Shown piece after piece: positions 51,337 to 58,935 of a stretch of DNA of 64,000 nt. The notes under the pieces are model-generated. The model ran no database searches. It was not told the origin of the DNA and saw nothing but the letters and a program-made list of their open reading frames with translations. The stretch covers positions 104,021 through 168,020 of the forward strand of contig NZ_JAIOUQ010000016.1 of the NCBI RefSeq assembly GCF_019931065.1. The letters are read 5' to 3'. How positions within the stretch are numbered: position 1 is the first letter of the stretch; every line of letters begins with the position of its first letter. Origin of the DNA: Methanobacterium spitsbergense. Lineage in GTDB: Archaea > Methanobacteriota > Methanobacteria > Methanobacteriales > Methanobacteriaceae. The translations under genes were made by a program, and so were the position numbers.

Positions 51337-51349
51337 AAAGATTTATATA
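51337..51349 (+). promoter_or_regulatory. Strong BRE/TATA promoter of the candidate viral RNA
   Basis: AAAGATTTATATA is a near-ideal archaeal BRE/TATA of the type found before stable RNA genes in Methanobacteriales. Start of transcription is expected near 51370, and no gene begins there; the first ATG with a ribosome site is 480 bp on. Confidence 0.75.
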
Positions 51350-51369
51350 CTGTATAGTCTAATTTAAGT

Positions 51370-51840
51370 ATAGAAATCTGTACAGAATAAAGGTACAAAT
51401 TTCTAAGTTTTGAATTGCGGGTGCAAAACTGTAGTGAAAATTCTTGAAGGATAAGAACTTTCTTGAGGTACAAACCAATAGAAATCCTTGAAGAATGGGA
51501 ACGGTAGGTCTTAAAAAGCCTTAAAATAAAGATGTGTCCTTAGGTAATGGGTTCTATTCTCCATAGCGTACAGCCGCCCTCAATCAAAGGAATAGATGAA
51601 AAGTGAATTCAGTGTGAAATTAAGCGACAACAAATTATATATTTTTCTATTTTTATTTTGTAATCCTATGGGGACAGGTTGTTTTAGCGATTCTAATAGT
51701 GTGGTTACTGTAGGTCGTCTATACTCCCCCCGCTATAGGATTTTTATGGAGCTAAAAGAAATATAACTTTTTTTAATGCAGTCTTGGTGTAAAAATCAAA
51801 GTTACCCCGTGCAATTCGGGGGGCTCCACTTCTTTATATT
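51370..51840 (+). ncRNA. Candidate large structured viral RNA
   Basis: About 470 bp with no credible coding frame on either strand, starting right after a strong promoter. Local helices include TAGAAAT/ATTTCTA (51371-51405), GTTTTG/CAAAAC (51407-51429), TTCTT/AAGAA (51441-51457), CTAT/ATAG (51554-51566), AATCCTAT/ATAGGATT (51662-51742) and a tRNA-like 3' domain (51747-51828). GC-rich tracts stand out in an AT-rich region, as for structured archaeal RNA. I do not recognise a known class. Large phage RNAs such as GOLLD or ROOL are comparable only in size and location. Confidence 0.55.
51747..51829 (+). ncRNA. tRNA-like acceptor/T-arm module
   Basis: TGGAGCT (51747-51753) pairs with GGCTCCA (51822-51828) as a 7-bp acceptor (last pair G-U). 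CCCCG (51805-51809) and CGGGG (51817-51821) form a 5-bp stem with a 7-nt loop TGCAATT, and the acceptor strand follows directly. G53, T54, C56, A57, A58 and C61 of the tRNA T-arm are all matched; only position 55 (G for T) differs. No D-arm or anticodon arm fits; a U/A-rich hairpin fills the middle. CCA is not encoded. It is tRNA-like, not a working tRNA. Confidence 0.5.
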
Positions 51841-51853
51841 ACGAGGTGATTGA

Positions 51854-52222
51854 ATGAAAGATCCATGCAAGGTAGTGAATGAATTATGCAGTAAGCCTAT
51901 TCCAAAGGTTAAAAAAGGAACTATGAATAGCTACTACAAACGGAATGTCATCGACATTAACGGATTATGTGTAATTGTAGAGAATGGTGATTCACCAATT
52001 GAACCTCCTTCAAACCGTTACACAGCATTTATAGACAATCCAAATATTGGAATTGGATTTAAACGATTAATACAGGAAGGTTTTAAAGTAGAGGCTAGGA
52101 TTAAATTAATTGATTACAGGTGGGAAGTGTTAGGGTTTAAAGTTAGTGAACCTGAACCATCTGTAACCAAAGAAGATGTTAAAGCACAAGAAAGTGAGTA
52201 TTTGCTTGGAGGGGATTATTAA
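51854..52222 (+). CDS. Uncharacterised viral protein
   Basis: 122 residues with a GAGGTGATTG site just before the ATG. Mixed beta-strand and helix pattern with YTAFIDNPNIGIGFKRL and KVEARIKLIDYRWEVLGFKV; the latter suggests an OB-like or other small beta fold. No family recognised. Its stop overlaps the next start (TAATG). Confidence 0.5.
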   Translation: MKDPCKVVNELCSKPIPKVKKGTMNSYYKRNVIDINGLCVIVENGDSPIEPPSNRYTAFIDNPNIGIGFKRLIQEGFKVEARIKLIDYRWEVLGFKVSEPEPSVTKEDVKAQESEYLLGGDY

Positions 52223-52407
52223 TGGATGGTAAAAATCCTATGAAATTGAGTGAATTAATTAAAAAATTAGAATTAATCAAAAAACAGGATGGAGATCTTG
52301 AAGTATTTTTTAGAACATTTTATTCTGATTTATCTCCTATGAGTTGGATTGAAATTGGAACGGATTTGAAAGAAGATTTTGTGATTTTACAAGATTATAT
52401 GGAATAG
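52222..52407 (+). CDS. Small viral protein
   Basis: 61 residues: KLSELIKKLELIKKQDGDLE then VFFRTFYSDLSPMSWIEIGT. The first part matches a common phage small-protein pattern (LSELIxxLxxIKxxxGDLEV). Start overlaps the previous stop; GGAGGGG ribosome site upstream. Function unknown. Confidence 0.55.
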   Translation: MDGKNPMKLSELIKKLELIKKQDGDLEVFFRTFYSDLSPMSWIEIGTDLKEDFVILQDYME

Positions 52408-52416
52408 AATTTATCT

Positions 52417-52451
52417 TTTGGGAACCAGCTCTAGCCATGGACTGGTTTCCT
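52417..52451 (+). promoter_or_regulatory. Hairpin between small viral genes
   Basis: GGAACCAG pairs with CTGGTTTCC (one-base bulge) around CTCTAGCCATGGA in the 72-bp gap after 52407, followed by a TCCTCC-containing stretch. It may be a terminator or a translation-control hairpin before the next gene. Confidence 0.35.
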
Positions 52452-52479
52452 CCTACCTATTATTTTATGAGGTGATTTT

Positions 52480-52749
52480 ATGGACTGTGATAATTGTGTA
52501 TATCAAGGACATTTAGAGAATAGCAGACATTCAACTTGTCAACATCCTGAAGTTAGACATGTTATAAATGATTCTGATTTATTGAATCAAGTGATTGTGA
52601 ATTATAAAAAACCTACAATTCACTTATTCAATGGTTTCCGTATTGAACGTGAACAACAAGGAATAGAAGGTAATTGGTGTTTATGGCCTTTTAACTTTGA
52701 TCCAATATGGATAAAGGAATGTACCGGATTTAAGGAAGTTGTACCATGA
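52480..52749 (+). CDS. Cysteine-rich viral protein of a common phage family
   Basis: 89 residues. CDNCVYQGHLENSRHSTCQHP at the start and WCLWPFNFDPIWIKECTGF near the end. This pair (CxxC ... SxHSxCxHP, then WPFNFDPxW..C) is a familiar phage pattern, likely a structural metal site. Function unknown. GAGGTGA lies before the ATG. The stop overlaps the next start (ATGA). Confidence 0.6.
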   Translation: MDCDNCVYQGHLENSRHSTCQHPEVRHVINDSDLLNQVIVNYKKPTIHLFNGFRIEREQQGIEGNWCLWPFNFDPIWIKECTGFKEVVP

Positions 52750-52874
52750 CCTTTATCCAATTGGTGGATATTGGTAGTCAAATTTTTGTTATTTTTTGTT
52801 TTTTAATTGCATTGGGTAGTATTGGTTTTACAGGATTAATTGGTGTTAAATATTGGTATTTTAGGAGGCTTTAA
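52746..52874 (+). CDS. Tiny membrane protein
   Basis: 42 residues with one long helix (IFVIFCFLIALGSIGFTGLI) and a short basic-aromatic tail (KYWYFRRL). It overlaps the preceding stop by an ATGA and carries the next gene's ribosome site AGGAGG in its last codons. Too small for usual annotation, but the coupling on both sides supports it. Confidence 0.55.
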   Translation: MTFIQLVDIGSQIFVIFCFLIALGSIGFTGLIGVKYWYFRRL

Positions 52875-52875
52875 T

Positions 52876-53061
52876 TTGAGTATGGAAGGGTTAGCAAATC
52901 ACTTAGTGCGTATGGTTCGTAGAGACATATTACTAGATTATGGTATTGATGAAGACACAGAGAGGGCTTTAAATCGTCTTGATAATGTACAGATAGATGA
53001 TAAAGATTTAAAAATGATGTTAAAAAAGTTAAAGGAGTTGAATAAAGATGTCAGTACATAA
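52876..53061 (+). CDS. Small helical viral protein
   Basis: 61 residues from the TTG at 52876 (AGGAGG 7 bp upstream; ATG at 52882 is an alternative). EGLANHLVRMVRRDILLDYG followed by a charged helix KDLKMMLKKLKELNKDVST. Possibly a small DNA-binding or coiled-coil protein. Not recognised. Confidence 0.5.
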   Translation: MSMEGLANHLVRMVRRDILLDYGIDEDTERALNRLDNVQIDDKDLKMMLKKLKELNKDVST

Positions 53062-53215
53062 ATATGAAGTATTAAAACTGAAGCGTAGTAAACAGCCAAG
53101 ATTCACAAAGGAACAACAAGAAGCAATTCTTGTAATAATGACTATTAGTTTGGCATTTATAGCATTCATAGTGTTTAGTTTTATGTTAATAACTCCAGCA
53201 TTTACAGGTGGTTAA
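53048..53215 (+). CDS. Small membrane protein
   Basis: 55 residues. A basic head (KLKRSKQPRFTKEQQEAI) and one membrane helix (about 27-50). It overlaps the end of the previous gene by 14 bp. Confidence 0.5.
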   Translation: MSVHKYEVLKLKRSKQPRFTKEQQEAILVIMTISLAFIAFIVFSFMLITPAFTGG

Positions 53216-53216
53216 A

Positions 53217-53357
53217 ATGAACATGACTGAACTAGCAGAGTTAGAAGAGTTAAGGGTAATGACTAAAGAACAAAAGGAAACCATAACAAAACAGAAGGAA
53301 GTAATTGAAGGGCTTTTAGACAAGAACATTGAATTATTGAAGTTGAAAGGTGGTTAA
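53217..53357 (+). CDS. Tiny helical protein
   Basis: 46 residues, nearly all in one amphipathic charged helix (ELAELEELRVMTKEQKETIT ... LLDKNIELLKLKGG), a likely coiled coil. Starts one base after the previous stop (53215), and its stop abuts the next ATG. Confidence 0.45.
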   Translation: MNMTELAELEELRVMTKEQKETITKQKEVIEGLLDKNIELLKLKGG

Positions 53358-53507
53358 ATGAATATGAAATTTACTGTTAAGGAAAAAGATAAAGAATCTA
53401 TTCTTGCCCCTAGTTTATCTATTACTATATTTAACAATAGAGATAGGGATAATAAGCTTTTAGATGAATTTATAGAAGATTTAAAAGAAAAATATAAAAT
53501 GATTTGA
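53358..53507 (+). CDS. Tiny viral protein
   Basis: 49 residues, starting directly after the previous stop, with GGTGG upstream. KFTVKEKDKESILAPSLSIT then a charged helix. Unknown. It ends the run of very small genes; the 109-bp gap after it has a T-run likely to terminate. Confidence 0.45.
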   Translation: MNMKFTVKEKDKESILAPSLSITIFNNRDRDNKLLDEFIEDLKEKYKMI

Positions 53508-53616
53508 ACTTCTTTATAGCACTATATAGCGAAATTAATTTACTATTTTTTACCCTTTTTTTATAGACCCTATCAGCCTTTTCTTTGTTAGGGGTAAATT
53601 TCAAGAGGTGAAATAT

Positions 53617-54246
53617 ATGGAAACAAAAGCAGAAGACCAAGAAATAGAAATAGCACGATATGGTTATATCGAATGCTCCAGCATGGAAGAACTAATCCAA
53701 CAAATGAATCTGAAAGATTTAGAAGGATATTCCCCTGTATGGCCATCACATAAACCCCTACTATTCGATAAAGACAGCTATTTCATGATAGTAGAATATC
53801 ATGAACCCATAGATCCTGAAGAAAAAAAAGACATCAAAGCACAATTATCTCAGTTAATCATGGATGCTGAATTCCAAGTAGCAACTGTAAATGCCAAACT
53901 TGAAGACAAAAAAACAGATTTAAACGCAAATACCGACTGGAAAAAAGCAAGTGAAACCCAAGTAAACCCAATTAAAACCGTAGGAGACAAAGCAGGATAT
54001 GTTGCAAAGCAAACTAAGGAACTTCAAGCCAAAGTGGATAGTTATAAAAGTTATTTAAGCCACCTTAAACGACTTGAAAAACTTGGAATATTACCAGAAA
54101 GTGATGCACCTTGGATAAAACCAAAAACAGAGGATAAAGTTATTTATCCTATGAATGCACTGGACATGTCTGGAAACTACTATTGTGGTGACGACATGAA
54201 AAAGAAATGTGAATTATGTAGAAAATGTGAAGAAATAGGAGAGTGA
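53617..54246 (+). CDS. Viral protein with central coiled coil and C-terminal cysteines
   Basis: 209 residues from the ATG at 53617 (AGAGGTG upstream). The middle (about 70-150) is a long charged helix, likely coiled coil, and the C-terminus carries CELCRKCEE. Position just before the annealing-protein genes suggests a helper in recombination or replication, similar in layout to small host-nuclease inhibitor or Gam-like proteins. That is only a guess from context and helix content. Confidence 0.5.
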   Translation: METKAEDQEIEIARYGYIECSSMEELIQQMNLKDLEGYSPVWPSHKPLLFDKDSYFMIVEYHEPIDPEEKKDIKAQLSQLIMDAEFQVATVNAKLEDKKTDLNANTDWKKASETQVNPIKTVGDKAGYVAKQTKELQAKVDSYKSYLSHLKRLEKLGILPESDAPWIKPKTEDKVIYPMNALDMSGNYYCGDDMKKKCELCRKCEEIGE

Positions 54247-54251
54247 AATTT

Positions 54252-54773
54252 ATGGCACAAAGTATATTTAAATCAAAAGAAGAAGAACACGAAGAACCAG
54301 CATTAACACCAAGAAAAGTTCCAGGTGGAAATGATGATATAGGAGACTACCGAAAAGTCCCATTAAAAGATTGTGGAAATGATGAAGTATGGAACGGACA
54401 ACCATTCATAGCAAACATCTATGAAGGAACAGATAAAAAAACAAAACAACCTTATTACTCCGCAGCATTCATAATATATGACCACGAGACCAGAGAAGCT
54501 TTAAGAGGTAATATCTACCTTAAAGGAATGGAAGATGACATCAAACTCAAAAAAGGATCTTTAGGATATGAACTTGTTAAAAGCATAGATAAAGTAAAAG
54601 GATTCCCGACTAAAGACAATGTAATTATAATGAAATTCAGTGAATTACAAGGCTACATCTATAATTTAAATGCAATTAAAGCTGTTATAAAAGAACAATG
54701 GAACGATGCAATGACTAGAACTTGGAATACTATTGAAATCACTGAATTAATAGAAGCACCAAAAGAGGGATAA
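54252..54773 (+). CDS. Viral protein preceding the annealing protein
   Basis: 173 residues from the ATG at 54252, which follows GGAGAG. NGQPFIANIYEGTDKKTKQP and YSAAFIIYDHETREALRGNI suggest a beta-rich fold, possibly OB-type. Given its place 3 bp before an ERF-type gene, a single-strand DNA-binding role is plausible but not shown. No basic tail or acidic C-terminal tip typical of SSB is present. Confidence 0.5.
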   Translation: MAQSIFKSKEEEHEEPALTPRKVPGGNDDIGDYRKVPLKDCGNDEVWNGQPFIANIYEGTDKKTKQPYYSAAFIIYDHETREALRGNIYLKGMEDDIKLKKGSLGYELVKSIDKVKGFPTKDNVIIMKFSELQGYIYNLNAIKAVIKEQWNDAMTRTWNTIEITELIEAPKEG

Positions 54774-54776
54774 AGG

Positions 54777-55718
54777 ATGAAACAGGAATCCAAACTCCTT
54801 CCAATCCTTTTGAAGATACAAGAAGAAATGCCAAACCCTGAAAAAACAGCATACAGTGATTATACTCAAAGTAGTTTTGTTCCTTTAAATCAGTTACTAG
54901 CTCATATTAAACCTTATCTAATCGCAAATGACCTTCTTTTAAAACAAAATGTAGGGAATATAATTATAGGTGATAAACCGTTTTTGACTATTGAATCTAA
55001 GTTATACCATATTTCTGGTGAAGAGTATGGACTTGAAAAGATGGTTATCCCCCTACAACACAATAATCCACAAGGTTTAGGCTCAGCTATTACTTATGGG
55101 AGACGATATACTCTTGAAACATTGTTTAATATCACAGGTGAAGAGGACGATGACGGAGTTGCAGCGTCCAAAAATCAAACTCAAAGAAGTAATGGAAATA
55201 GTCACAGGACACCGAGAGCAAAAGCATCTGAAATAAATGAAACAGAATCAGAAGTTGTTAAAACAGAGAGAACCACAAGGACATCAAGAGCTAAAGCTGG
55301 AGACCTTGAAATTACAGAGGTAAAAGGAAGCAATCCCAACGGACAAAGTGATGAACCCCAACATAATACAGAAAACAATGAGCGAACTCAACGTGCATCC
55401 GAGTCTGAAAAAACAGATACAAACATGAAAAATACCCAAAGAGTTGACAGAACCCAAAGGGCATCAAGACAAGTTCAAAAAGAAACCTCAAATAGTGAAG
55501 ATAAACCAGAAACACAACGAGTAACACAAAGTACAGATTTAGACTGGAAAAAACTCAGAGAGAACCTAGCAATAAACAATGCATGTGTACTAATTAAAGG
55601 ACGTGGAGAACTTCCAACTACCAAAGGAGTACTACATGTTACAGAAGCAATGGTCGAAGAAGAAGCCATATCCAAAACACAGTTTAATGAAGTTAAGGAA
55701 TTGTTAGGGTTAGCTTAA
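54777..55718 (+). CDS. ERF-superfamily single-strand annealing protein
   Basis: 313 residues. FVPLNQLLAHIKPYLIANDL and GSAITYGRRYTLETLF (about 103-118) followed by GEEDDDG are the ERF hallmark (GxxxTYxRRYxLxxLFxI..EEDDD). The protein anneals complementary strands in phage recombination. The C-terminal part (about 130-250) is a low-complexity linker with several RxxRA-type repeats (RTPRAKA, RTSRAKA, ERTQRAS, DRTQRAS), then a short C-terminal domain. The arginine-rich repeats may bind DNA or partner proteins. Confidence 0.88.
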   Translation: MKQESKLLPILLKIQEEMPNPEKTAYSDYTQSSFVPLNQLLAHIKPYLIANDLLLKQNVGNIIIGDKPFLTIESKLYHISGEEYGLEKMVIPLQHNNPQGLGSAITYGRRYTLETLFNITGEEDDDGVAASKNQTQRSNGNSHRTPRAKASEINETESEVVKTERTTRTSRAKAGDLEITEVKGSNPNGQSDEPQHNTENNERTQRASESEKTDTNMKNTQRVDRTQRASRQVQKETSNSEDKPETQRVTQSTDLDWKKLRENLAINNACVLIKGRGELPTTKGVLHVTEAMVEEEAISKTQFNEVKELLGLA

Positions 55719-55744
55719 ATACTATTTTTTATGGAGGATTATTT

Positions 55745-56092
55745 ATGAGTTATGAAACACCCCTAGAGGTAATGCTGGGCATTTTCAATAAATTAAAGAA
55801 GCAAAGAGATACTCAAGAGAAAAAAATTCTAGAATTAACACTTCAAATAAAATATTTACAACCCTGTGATTCAGAGGACCCATTATATAAAAAATTGAAA
55901 AAAGATTTAGAAAAAGCTGAAGATACCCTAGCAGATGCAGAAAGAATGCTAAATAGTATCCAAAAACGTAAAGATGGTGGTGCATCATTAGACCAGTTTT
56001 TAACTGATGAAAATTTAGAAAAAGTTAAAAATGCATTCAATGAAAAAGCGGGACCTGAAGATCTTAAAATCGAATCAATTAACAGGAGGTAA
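55745..56092 (+). CDS. Viral coiled-coil protein
   Basis: 115 residues with GGAGGA upstream. Two long charged helical stretches (residues about 10-40 and 45-75) form a predicted coiled-coil hairpin, followed by ASLDQFLTDENLEKVKNAFN. No enzyme motif. It sits between the annealing protein and the helicase-like gene and may be a replication accessory. Confidence 0.55.
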   Translation: MSYETPLEVMLGIFNKLKKQRDTQEKKILELTLQIKYLQPCDSEDPLYKKLKKDLEKAEDTLADAERMLNSIQKRKDGGASLDQFLTDENLEKVKNAFNEKAGPEDLKIESINRR

Positions 56093-56129
56093 CATCTCCT
56101 ATTTTTAAAATTAAATAGGAGGTGACACG

Positions 56130-58154
56130 ATAACCATAACAGAAAACATTAAAGAAGACATTGTTTTACTTGAAATAGGAAGCAGAACATTAACCGATGA
56201 CCAAATAACATCATTACAAGTAACCTTAAGACCCATATTTAATGGAACGTTAGACTTTAAAACATTAGACAAAATGAGTCAAAAACTAGCAGGGATGTTA
56301 TACCAGGAAGATATTAATTTTGAATCTGCATTAAATTTATGGGGATCTCTAGACGCTAAAATCAATTTACTCAAAAATGTATACAAAAACCCTAAAAAAC
56401 ATTATACAATACTTTCTTTTGTTGAAATTTTACAAGAAAATGGAGAATCAATATTTGAACCTAAAGTTATACATAAAATCCAAAAAGAAGTCCAAACAAT
56501 AATCGAACTGCCAAAACATCATAATATGGTTGTTGGAAGTTTAGGATCTGATACTTTAGTTGTTGTGGATCCTAGACAAAAAATAGTCTATTATGAAACA
56601 GTTATTATCAAAAATGACAATGATTACAGTAAACAAAAAAAGGTAATTGAAGCATATCCATCCGAAGTAATTGTTTATGACAGTCCATTAGCTGAAGAAC
56701 CTCGTAAATTTGAAATTAAATGGGAAAGTAAAGTTAAAAAAAGTGTTTTAACAACAGGTCCTGATCTTTTAGAAGACATTAAAAATGATTTAATTCGAGA
56801 CGGTTATGTTACTGCTAATAGGCTGATAAATGATATTTTACCTGCTCTTATGAATACTTACATCCGACAAGATCTAGCAGAAATTAAGACAGATATTGAA
56901 ACCCCCGGATTTTTCCATAACCCCTCTACAAATGAAATCATTGGAGTGAACTATGATTTAACAGGCTCAGTACATGAAGAATTAAAACAGGGACTGGAAA
57001 TATTAAATGATTTAGTCAAGTACTATACGGGAAACGAAACCAAACTGGCAACAATCTTTAAATGGGGATTAATTTCACCATTTATTTATTCTAAAAAACA
57101 GCAAGGAAATTGGACACCATGGCCTTATCTTTATGGAAAAGCTAAATCAGGTAAAACCACATTAGGTCAAATGGTTCTTTATATGTGGGGTGAACCTGAT
57201 CAAAATAACGATCTCACAGGCAGTGGTTTTGATACTGTTGCACGTGTTGGTGGTAAAATAAGTCAATCTACATTTCCAATAGTAGTCAATGAACCTGCAG
57301 GTGCATTTCAAAGAGTTAGTGTAACTGAAATGTTAAAAGGTGCCATAGAACGAACCATTAGTCGAGGACGTTATGAAGGCAGACGTTTTACAAATATTCC
57401 AAGTTTTAACCCTGTTGTACTCACAGCAAACACATTTGTACCTGATGATGATGCATTAATTAGACGGTTGTTAGTGATTAATTTCACACACAACGAAAAG
57501 AAATCAGATAAAGAAATAGAAGCATTTGAAACCGAATGGCAAACAAAAAACCACAAGAAATGTAAATTCAATCTACTAAAACCTATTAGTCAAGCAGCTG
57601 CATTGGAATATACATCAGATTCAACACTATGGGATCTAGATTGGAAAGAACTCGCAGATATTTTAATAAAAAGAATCTATGCTGATGTAAATATGGAAGT
57701 TCCAGGATGGCTTTATAACTGGAGTAAATCAGAATCTATGGAAGATATGGATGAAGAACACCGAGAAGATATCCGAATTTTTTTATTAGATCAGATCAAC
57801 AGAGCGTATGGTCGAGTCCAGGTATTAGATCCTGAAACTGGAGCAACAAAATTAGATGACTACAATGAAAATCTTAAAGGTGTAAATAAATTTAAGGAAA
57901 AGGTATGGACTGTTTTAAATGAACGTTTAATTGCTTGGATGATTCCTATTGAACAAAAGAATACTAAATATGTTTGTTTTACTATTGGTTTCAAGAAGGA
58001 AATACATCATGAATTAAAGGTATGCCAACCACTTAAAGGACTGGCTGAACTCATGGGTTGGAAATATACGAAAGTTAGATTACCTAAAGACCAAAAAGTA
58101 ATTAAAATTCAAATGGATAAATTTATGAACTTTTTGTATCCATCTAACGATTAA
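56130..58154 (+). CDS. P-loop replication helicase/primase-like ATPase with a non-AUG start
   Basis: 674 residues if translation starts at ATA 56130; 626 from the first ATG at 56274. A full TAGGAGGTGA ribosome site lies 5 bases before the ATA, and none before the ATG. The frame is open from the ribosome site onward and reads like protein (ITENIKEDIVLLEIG ... LTDDQITSLQVTL). The ATPase core has Walker A GKAKSGKTT (about 336 from the ATA) and an ALIRRLLVINF block, with VVNEPAG as a probable Walker B/sensor region, as in D5/SF3-type phage replication proteins. C-terminal WYNWSKS- and CQPLKGLAELMGW-type segments may bind DNA. Confidence 0.7.
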   Translation: MTITENIKEDIVLLEIGSRTLTDDQITSLQVTLRPIFNGTLDFKTLDKMSQKLAGMLYQEDINFESALNLWGSLDAKINLLKNVYKNPKKHYTILSFVEILQENGESIFEPKVIHKIQKEVQTIIELPKHHNMVVGSLGSDTLVVVDPRQKIVYYETVIIKNDNDYSKQKKVIEAYPSEVIVYDSPLAEEPRKFEIKWESKVKKSVLTTGPDLLEDIKNDLIRDGYVTANRLINDILPALMNTYIRQDLAEIKTDIETPGFFHNPSTNEIIGVNYDLTGSVHEELKQGLEILNDLVKYYTGNETKLATIFKWGLISPFIYSKKQQGNWTPWPYLYGKAKSGKTTLGQMVLYMWGEPDQNNDLTGSGFDTVARVGGKISQSTFPIVVNEPAGAFQRVSVTEMLKGAIERTISRGRYEGRRFTNIPSFNPVVLTANTFVPDDDALIRRLLVINFTHNEKKSDKEIEAFETEWQTKNHKKCKFNLLKPISQAAALEYTSDSTLWDLDWKELADILIKRIYADVNMEVPGWLYNWSKSESMEDMDEEHREDIRIFLLDQINRAYGRVQVLDPETGATKLDDYNENLKGVNKFKEKVWTVLNERLIAWMIPIEQKNTKYVCFTIGFKKEIHHELKVCQPLKGLAELMGWKYTKVRLPKDQKVIKIQMDKFMNFLYPSND

Positions 58155-58327
58155 TCGCTTGGAACCTGAAAAGTGGTTATTCAAAAAGTTCCAAATTGAA
58201 GGTATTTAACTCGTTTATTTTTTGATTGAAGGATTAAAATTTAGTTTAGAATTTTTGGAACTTTTCCGGGGAGAGAGGACCCTCTACTTTCATATTTTAA
58301 AATTTTATGAAAATTTAATAAAACCTG

Positions 58328-58401
58328 TAAGTTCCAAAGTTCCTAGGTTCCACTTATTGAACTTTCATAATATAGCTAAGTTCCAAAGTTCCTAGGTTCC
58401 A
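58328..58401. repeat. Two 25-bp direct repeats (possible replication origin)
   Basis: TAAGTTCCAAAGTTCCTAGG plus TTCCA occurs at 58328-58352 and exactly again at 58377-58401, a 49-bp period. Related TTCCAAA and GTTCC words also lie at 58160-58200 and 58255-58265. The gap 58155-58443 has no gene. Iterons directly after a helicase gene are typical of origins recognised by a viral initiator. A CCGGGGAGAGAGGACCCTCT hairpin stands just upstream (about 58267). Confidence 0.6.
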
Positions 58402-58443
58402 AATTAAATAGATATAACATAGAATATTAAATGGTGATTGTAA

Positions 58444-58935
58444 ATGTCAAATGAAAAAAAAATGTTTGAAATGACCAAAGAATTAAAAAACATTTTACAT
58501 GGCATTGAAGAAACCTCTGGTGCTCCTAAGGAACTATTGAACATGTATGGAACTGAATGGGTAATTGCATGTATAAATTATATTTTGTATATCAATAAAG
58601 ATAGAACTGAAACCATGCAGAATCTGCATAGAATATATCATAAACATGCTGATTTTGAAAGGAAAGTAAGAAAAAGATGGGATATGGGTCTGTATGAACC
58701 ATTTACTCAAAGAGATCCTATACCTCCGGCAATTAGACATGAAGTTTTTAAAAGAGATAATTATAGATGTCTTGAATGTGGAAAAACCAATAAAGAAACA
58801 ACTTTACATTTAGATCATATTCGTCCAGTTACTCAGGGAGGATCTGATGAATTAGATAATCTTCAAACTTTATGTGAAACCTGTAATATTGCAAAATCTA
58901 ATAGAGCATGGAAGGGAGGTAATAATGAAAGTTAA
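58444..58935 (+). CDS. HNH endonuclease
   Basis: 163 residues. The C-terminal half has CLECGKTNKETTLHLDHIRP, the HNH zinc/His motif, followed by GGSDELDNLQTLCETCNIAK, the second half with the last zinc cysteines. The N-terminal about 95 residues are helical and may provide DNA binding. Viral HNH proteins of this size act in packaging or as homing nucleases; here it follows the putative origin. The ATG is 58444. Confidence 0.85.
   Translation: MSNEKKMFEMTKELKNILHGIEETSGAPKELLNMYGTEWVIACINYILYINKDRTETMQNLHRIYHKHADFERKVRKRWDMGLYEPFTQRDPIPPAIRHEVFKRDNYRCLECGKTNKETTLHLDHIRPVTQGGSDELDNLQTLCETCNIAKSNRAWKGGNNES

Noticed and set aside
50984..51367. 127-codon plus-strand frame in the provirus control region
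   Set aside because: Its composition is poor and it covers the minus-strand AbrB-like gene and the strong RNA promoter; it is best read as a shadow.
51408..51429. AATTGCGGG resembling the P element of group I introns
   Set aside because: No Q, R or S elements or P7/P3 core could be found, and there is no interrupted gene or exon pair around it.
51747..51829. Calling the acceptor/T-arm module a real tRNA
   Set aside because: No D-arm or anticodon arm can be drawn and T-loop position 55 is G; so reported as tRNA-like only.
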